Assembly (NCBI RefSeq): GCF_958298935.1
Contig: NC_084922.1
Span: 14,820,501 to 14,884,500 of the forward strand
Reading direction: 5' to 3'
Origin: Phragmites australis
Taxonomy: Eukaryota > Streptophyta > Magnoliopsida > Poales > Poaceae
DNA: 64,000 bases
The position numbers were made by a program, and so were the translations under genes. This document shows positions 59,701 to 64,000 of this stretch, one piece after another (within the stretch, counting starts at the first letter, position 1; each line of letters starts with the position of its first letter). The notes below the pieces were generated by a model that did no database searches, was not told where the DNA came from, and was given only the letters and a program-made list of their open reading frames with translations.

Positions 59701-61041
59701 TGGTTGGGTGAATAGGATCAATGCATTATGAGATGGATACAGATTCCTACAATATATTCTACCTGCCAAACTAAACACACTATTCATCTCATTCCATACA
59801 AGTTGATCACATTCCATACCTTCAACCCTGCACATCTATCTAACTAAACGCATCCCTAAGTCTAAGAAAGCATGTCACAGAGAAATGAAGCATGCACGGC
59901 CTTCTTAAATGACTTGCTACAACCACACACCTCCGATGGACAATGATTTGAAAGAAACGATTCTTGGAAAATTGTCTTGTGTTTTTATTTCTTCTTTACT
60001 TCGTTCCCATGTACCCTGTAACTATCATCAGTTTGATGCCTTCAATATAATGTTCCTCTGAAAAAAAAGGGTTGCATTATATATGTATATTACTAGCCCA
60101 ATGCCTCTACCCCGTGTGATTTATATATGCTGTTAACTGATAAATAAATGGACAAACATTTCGAAACAAAAGAACTTGAATCAAACACAGTACTGCTGCT
60201 GATTGGTTGGTTTAAGGTCTGAAAAACTCTACCTCTCTCATGTGGATGCAGTGCTTCTTCCCTCAAAATGTAATCGACGGCGTAAAGACGCCGATCTTTC
60301 TGCTAAATGCAGCATACGACACCTGGCAGGTAAGAAAATATTTAGTGTTTGCATGCATGGATGATGAATGCTGTTGCCAGCTCCTAACTGAATCTAAGAG
60401 TCACATTAATTGTGTCGCAAATGCATATATAATCGATCAGATTCAGGAAAGTCTAGCGTCAAATGGAGCAGATCCCAGCGGCGCCTGGCGAGCCTGCAAA
60501 TTCAACCGCTCTGTCTGCAGTGCATCCCAGATGAAATTCCTGCAAGGTTAAGATGACAATCCATATATTATATGCACTACTCATCTTTATAGTTGATCCT
60601 AAAATTATCGGAGGTTCTTGAAATCAAGCAACGATCTGAAGTTCTGAAACTCGATCAAGTGTAGATTTCAGAGACCAGATGGTGGCATCGGTGAAAAGCT
60701 TCTCCGGTTCCAGGAGCAACGGGCTGTTCATGAACTCGTGCTTTGCTCACTGCCAGTCAGAGCTGCTGGCCACCTGGAACAATGCACCAGGCGGCTCCCC
60801 TGCCATTCAAAACAAGGTAACGTACGTGTATGGAATGAAATGGATAGAGATGTACACGAAAAAGACAAATAAGTACCATTTCAGTGATGAATTCACAGGG
60901 GATTAATTTGTGCACGTTGGTGCTGTTGCTTTTGAGCAGGGGATCGCGAAATCAGTCGGCGACTGGTACTTCGACAGAGCTGAAGTGAAGGCAATCGACT
61001 GCCCCTACCCCTGCGACACGACATGCCGCCACACCATATGA
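56705..61041 (+). CDS. Pectin acetylesterase (secreted, CE13 family)
   Basis: Removes acetyl groups from cell-wall pectin. Ten exons: 56705-56906, 58499-58581, 58716-58845, 58941-59014, 59168-59400, 59516-59630, 60252-60329, 60441-60546, 60665-60816, 60940-61041; 424 residues. ATG at 56705 begins MRPRITKPW followed by a hydrophobic signal core ([13 protein letters not shown]). Family landmarks: [24 protein letters not shown] (96-101), [19 protein letters not shown], nucleophile Ser199 in GCSAGG, Asp302 in NAAYDTWQ and His369 in SCFAHCQ (the Notum-like Ser-Asp-His triad), and many Cys for disulphides. All phases close and it ends DTTCRHTI. Intron 1 is long (1592 bp); intron 4 appears to be GC-AG; intron 6 carries a MITE. 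A GTG further upstream (56672) is not a plausible start. Confidence 0.93.
57429..57466. repeat. 38-bp near-perfect hairpin in pectin acetylesterase intron 1
   Basis: Two 18-base arms, CGTTCATCGGGTGAGATC and its complement with one mismatch (T against C), separated by TT. Surrounded by AT-rich DNA. Possibly the core of a small foldback element. Confidence 0.85.
59015..59167 (+). other. Probable GC-AG intron in the pectin acetylesterase gene
   Basis: Donor AAG|GCATCT, acceptor ttgtag|GACAAT. Joins DGFDK to [12 protein letters not shown] in frame as in family members. The donor is weaker than the GC consensus (GCAAGT), so an alternative is possible but none was found. Confidence 0.65.
59679..59858. 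mobile_element. Tourist-like MITE in pectin acetylesterase intron 6
   Basis: Left end GGGAAGCATGCGTGTGTTTGGTT and right end, reversed, GGATGCGTTTAGTT, with CTA on both sides as a possible 3-bp target duplication. About 180 bp, no ORF. Moderately diverged ends. Confidence 0.5.
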
Positions 61042-64000
61042 GAAGAAAGTCCTGCTGCTCATGCAGTTAATTTTGATTTTGTAGGGAGTGCATATTGTAC
61101 ATCATATTGATTCGCTCAAGTATATCTATTATCTAATAAAAGGGAATGATCAAACCTCCACGGTCGCTAAAGAATATCACACTTATCTACTTTACCCCCT
61201 GCATGTTCAACACTCGATCAAAATTCACACCCTAGACCAGTTTTGGTTTGTTGTGTAGGACCGAGAGCAGGGACTAGAGAGAGCTAAATAGGTGCCTCAA
61301 TAATTTCTTTTAAAACTGATGATCTTCTCCTATTTTCACTTAACGTATCTCAAAATCGAATCTCAACAAAACTTAAAAGGAACACGGCGAAAACTCAAGG
61401 CTAAAAACACTGTTTATACGGAAGTTCCGAGTGTAATCTTGAAGTTCCAGGTATCCGGAAGCTTTGGATGAACTCCAACTTGGGGTTCTCTATCATGGTT
61501 TGAAACTTCAATCCGGAAGTTCCGGAATGGTCCAGAAGTTCTGACTGGAACAGACCAACAGCTTGAAAATTCAAAATCCAAACTTGGAATCCAACCAATC
61601 ATAGGTCTCAAGGATGAAATTGAACACTAGGTTCCATTGCAAACCATTCTAAGAGATATCCCCATACAAAGATTGGAACTTGAGAAACGAAACTCGAAGA
61701 TCCAAGAGAAGAACACCGGATGAAAAAATTCTCTAAGTTGATAATCTATAGGTAAGGGAATTCAAGACTCAATTGTATACATTAATACGTGAATTTTATA
61801 CGTCTAGCAACGATAAAAATGACTCTAATTAGATAGAAAATTTTAGCTTAACAACGAAAACGAAAATCACAACCGAGAATCGAAAAACTTGCAAACTTGC
61901 AAGAGAACCAATAGAGAAAAATTAGAAGAGGGTGAATTCAAGTACAAGAGTAAATATAAATTTTATTGTTTGCACAGATTAGCCCTATTTTAGCCAGATT
62001 ACAGAGATTTTTTTTACAAAGCTCTTAGCTAATACATAGGCTAAGCATTCATCTTCCTCTCTTCTAAAACCCTAGCACAAAACTCACATATAGATGGCTC
62101 AAGAAGCTCGAGTGGCTGGTTCAAGCCTCCCACATAGCCCTACCCTCTATTTATAGGCCTTTAGAGCTTTCTTGGATGCTAAATTTTCTTGTTTTCAAAA
62201 TACCCTTCTCTCGTAGTACACTCCTACCTAACATTGAGGGCATTTTAGTCAATTTTTCCCTCCATTCATCGGACGCCCGTGACGTTTTCATGACTTAGCT
62301 TTGCCTCGACATAAGCTTTGTGATGATGCCACATGCACTTCCATCATTCCCACTGTTTTGAGGTCAAACCGTGAAACCCCTCGCACGCTTCTCAAAGCGT
62401 GACTTACTGCCACTTGCTTGACCTCAAGCAAGCATCCTGATGTCGACACGTGTACTCCGTCTTGCGATCTTGACTACCAGCAAGTCTCTCCCGCTCCTAA
62501 CCCCTCGGACCGCCTTGTCACTTGCACCAACATCCCTTTCGCTTGACTTTATCAACACGCCGTATCCATACATCTTTCATACTTTGTTTGACCTCCACGT
62601 GTACAGCTAGGATCACCCTCCGCCCGCCCTCCTCGATCGCCCGGTACCAAGCGCCCCGCTTGGCCCTGATTATCCCGTCGTCGGCCGTAAAGTTGCATCT
62701 ATTACCTACACATCATGAGACAAGCAAATACATTTTTTAAACTCCACCTACAATTAGTCCAAATCAAAATCATCAGTTGAAAGCATATCTCCAAAATCAT
62801 TTGTGAACACCAAAAGATCCAACAAGTAGAAGGGATTCGATGGTGAAAAGTTCCGGATTAACTTACGGATGACCCTTCTCTGTTCAAGACATCATGACAG
62901 CCCGAAAGTTCCGGATTAACTTCAAGACAGGGGCTCTTGGTTTTGATTTTCTTGCCAATCCAGAAGTTCCAGTTTTGGGTCGAAAGTTCCAAGTTCGGCT
63001 GCCAAAATTGAACACCGGACGCTCCGGCAAGACAAAAACTCTAAACACTGGAGGTTCAACCAGATGTTTCGGGTTCAGACCAGAAGTTCTGGGTTCACCA
63101 GAATCAGCACATCAAAGCTCATGCAAAAACAGAGATCATCAAACAAAATCAATACCAATATCAATAACTCATCACAAATAAACCAAGTCATACTTCAACT
63201 TGGTTTCTCAATCACCCCCTTGATGAGTGCATTGACAACTTCCAAAGAATAAAGAAATTGGTTTGAAGAAATTCAATAAGAGAAGCTCATCCAAATGACC
63301 AAAAACTCGAGAAAGAGAAAAAATATGTCACTTGGTATAAGGAAGATAACAAAAATCTTAAGAGAGGAAGTGACAGGACAAATGCCTCAAAAACCCAATA
63401 AAAACACACATGCTCCCCCTTAATGAATGCACATTTTTCACATATTTTCTCCTCCTTTCATCATGCAAGATTCTTCTTGGTGGCTTAGTGCATATTTTAA
63501 GAACAAAACACCATGCAAAGCATGAACATGCAATCCTAATGAGCGTTCACAAGTATATCACAAAGCATTTGCAAATGCTAGAAACGTAAAAAGGCTATGG
63601 AAAGTAGAATGTGGATCTCACAAGTGCACAAAGGCTCAAAAAAATAAAATGTCACAAGGACATGAAGCTATACAAACTAAACTAAAGAATTATTGACACA
63701 TTTAAGTTCACATAGCCGAATCATATTAAAAGTGACCACCACATAAGCATCCACTTGTACTGAAGCAATAAAAAATTAAGAGCTAGCTAACTTCAACATC
63801 AAACTAGGTAAACAAGCATTCATGATAGTAGCCTTTGTAAACGGTCACATATGAAACTAAGACTTTGTTAGATCAAGTGATTTAAAAAAACTGATCATTT
63901 AAGCACATTTCTTTGTATTTCATTTGAACCTCAATTAGACTTTTAGCAACCGTGGGTTCACTTCTTTGGAAAACCACATGAAGCATCAAGCCACCATATT
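61042..64000. other. Repeat-derived DNA downstream of the pectin acetylesterase gene
   Basis: No gene recognised. At 61125 the sequence A|TCTATTATCTAATAAAAGG resembles a Helitron 5' end. From 61420 to 63090 the motif (c)cggaagttcc and variants recurs many times on both strands. The wording near 63410 (catgctcccccttaatgaat) and 63210 (tcacccccttgatgagtgca) is what I associate with non-coding stretches of common grass retroelements. No LTR pair or coding domain was identified. Confidence 0.45.

Noticed and set aside
61401..63181. Small ORFs around the cggaagttcc repeats
   Set aside because: Derived from repeated words on both strands; no domain recognisable.

Overview
The window looks like a piece of a grass (Poaceae) nuclear chromosome. 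It has split genes with GT-AG introns, host genes whose 5' exons are very GC-rich in an AT-rich background, and a dense layer of typical cereal transposons: a Helitron, Mutator-like elements (MULEs), hAT and Tourist-like fragments, and a solo LTR resembling the Ty1/copia Angela group. The species cannot be named from the sequence. There is no operon, CRISPR array or phage.

Layout. (1) 1-15122: one large Helitron on the minus strand, running off the left edge. From its proposed 5' end near 15122 leftward it holds two almost identical 2380-bp tandem copies of a non-Helitron segment, a seven-exon Rep/helicase gene (9965 to 3882) stopped by one amber codon, and the start of an RPA-like OB-fold gene (697 to <1). 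(2) 16264-23146, 27929-34886 and 35749-47611: three copies (A plus, B minus, C plus) of one MULE family with roughly 100-bp or longer terminal inverted repeats (TIRs). Coding remains comprise a MURA transposase, SWIM finger, zinc knuckle, plant mobile domain (PMD) and a separate GRF-type zinc-finger ORF. Each copy is broken differently: A by a hAT remnant and loss of its centre, B by loss of the catalytic core, C by frameshifts, stops, a solo LTR and a changed catalytic residue. (3) 26249-27808: a single-exon trihelix transcription factor lying between MULEs A and B. (4) 51063-54934: an eight-exon COQ8/ABC1 mitochondrial kinase-like gene. (5) 56705-61041: a ten-exon secreted pectin acetylesterase. 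(6) 61042-64000: repeat-derived DNA with no gene recognised.

The three host genes appear intact and functionally unrelated: hypoxia- or stress-type transcription control, coenzyme Q biosynthesis, and cell-wall pectin deacetylation. Splice junctions were placed by reading frame and family similarity and all phases close, giving predicted proteins of 519, 610 and 424 residues. Both multi-exon host genes contain one intron that is best explained by a GC-AG splice pair.

The strongest candidate for something little described is the MULE family with its linked PMD and GRF cargo, paired palindromes near the ends and internal minisatellites. Next are the tandem duplication at the Helitron 5' side and the single-codon lesion in its Rep/helicase.
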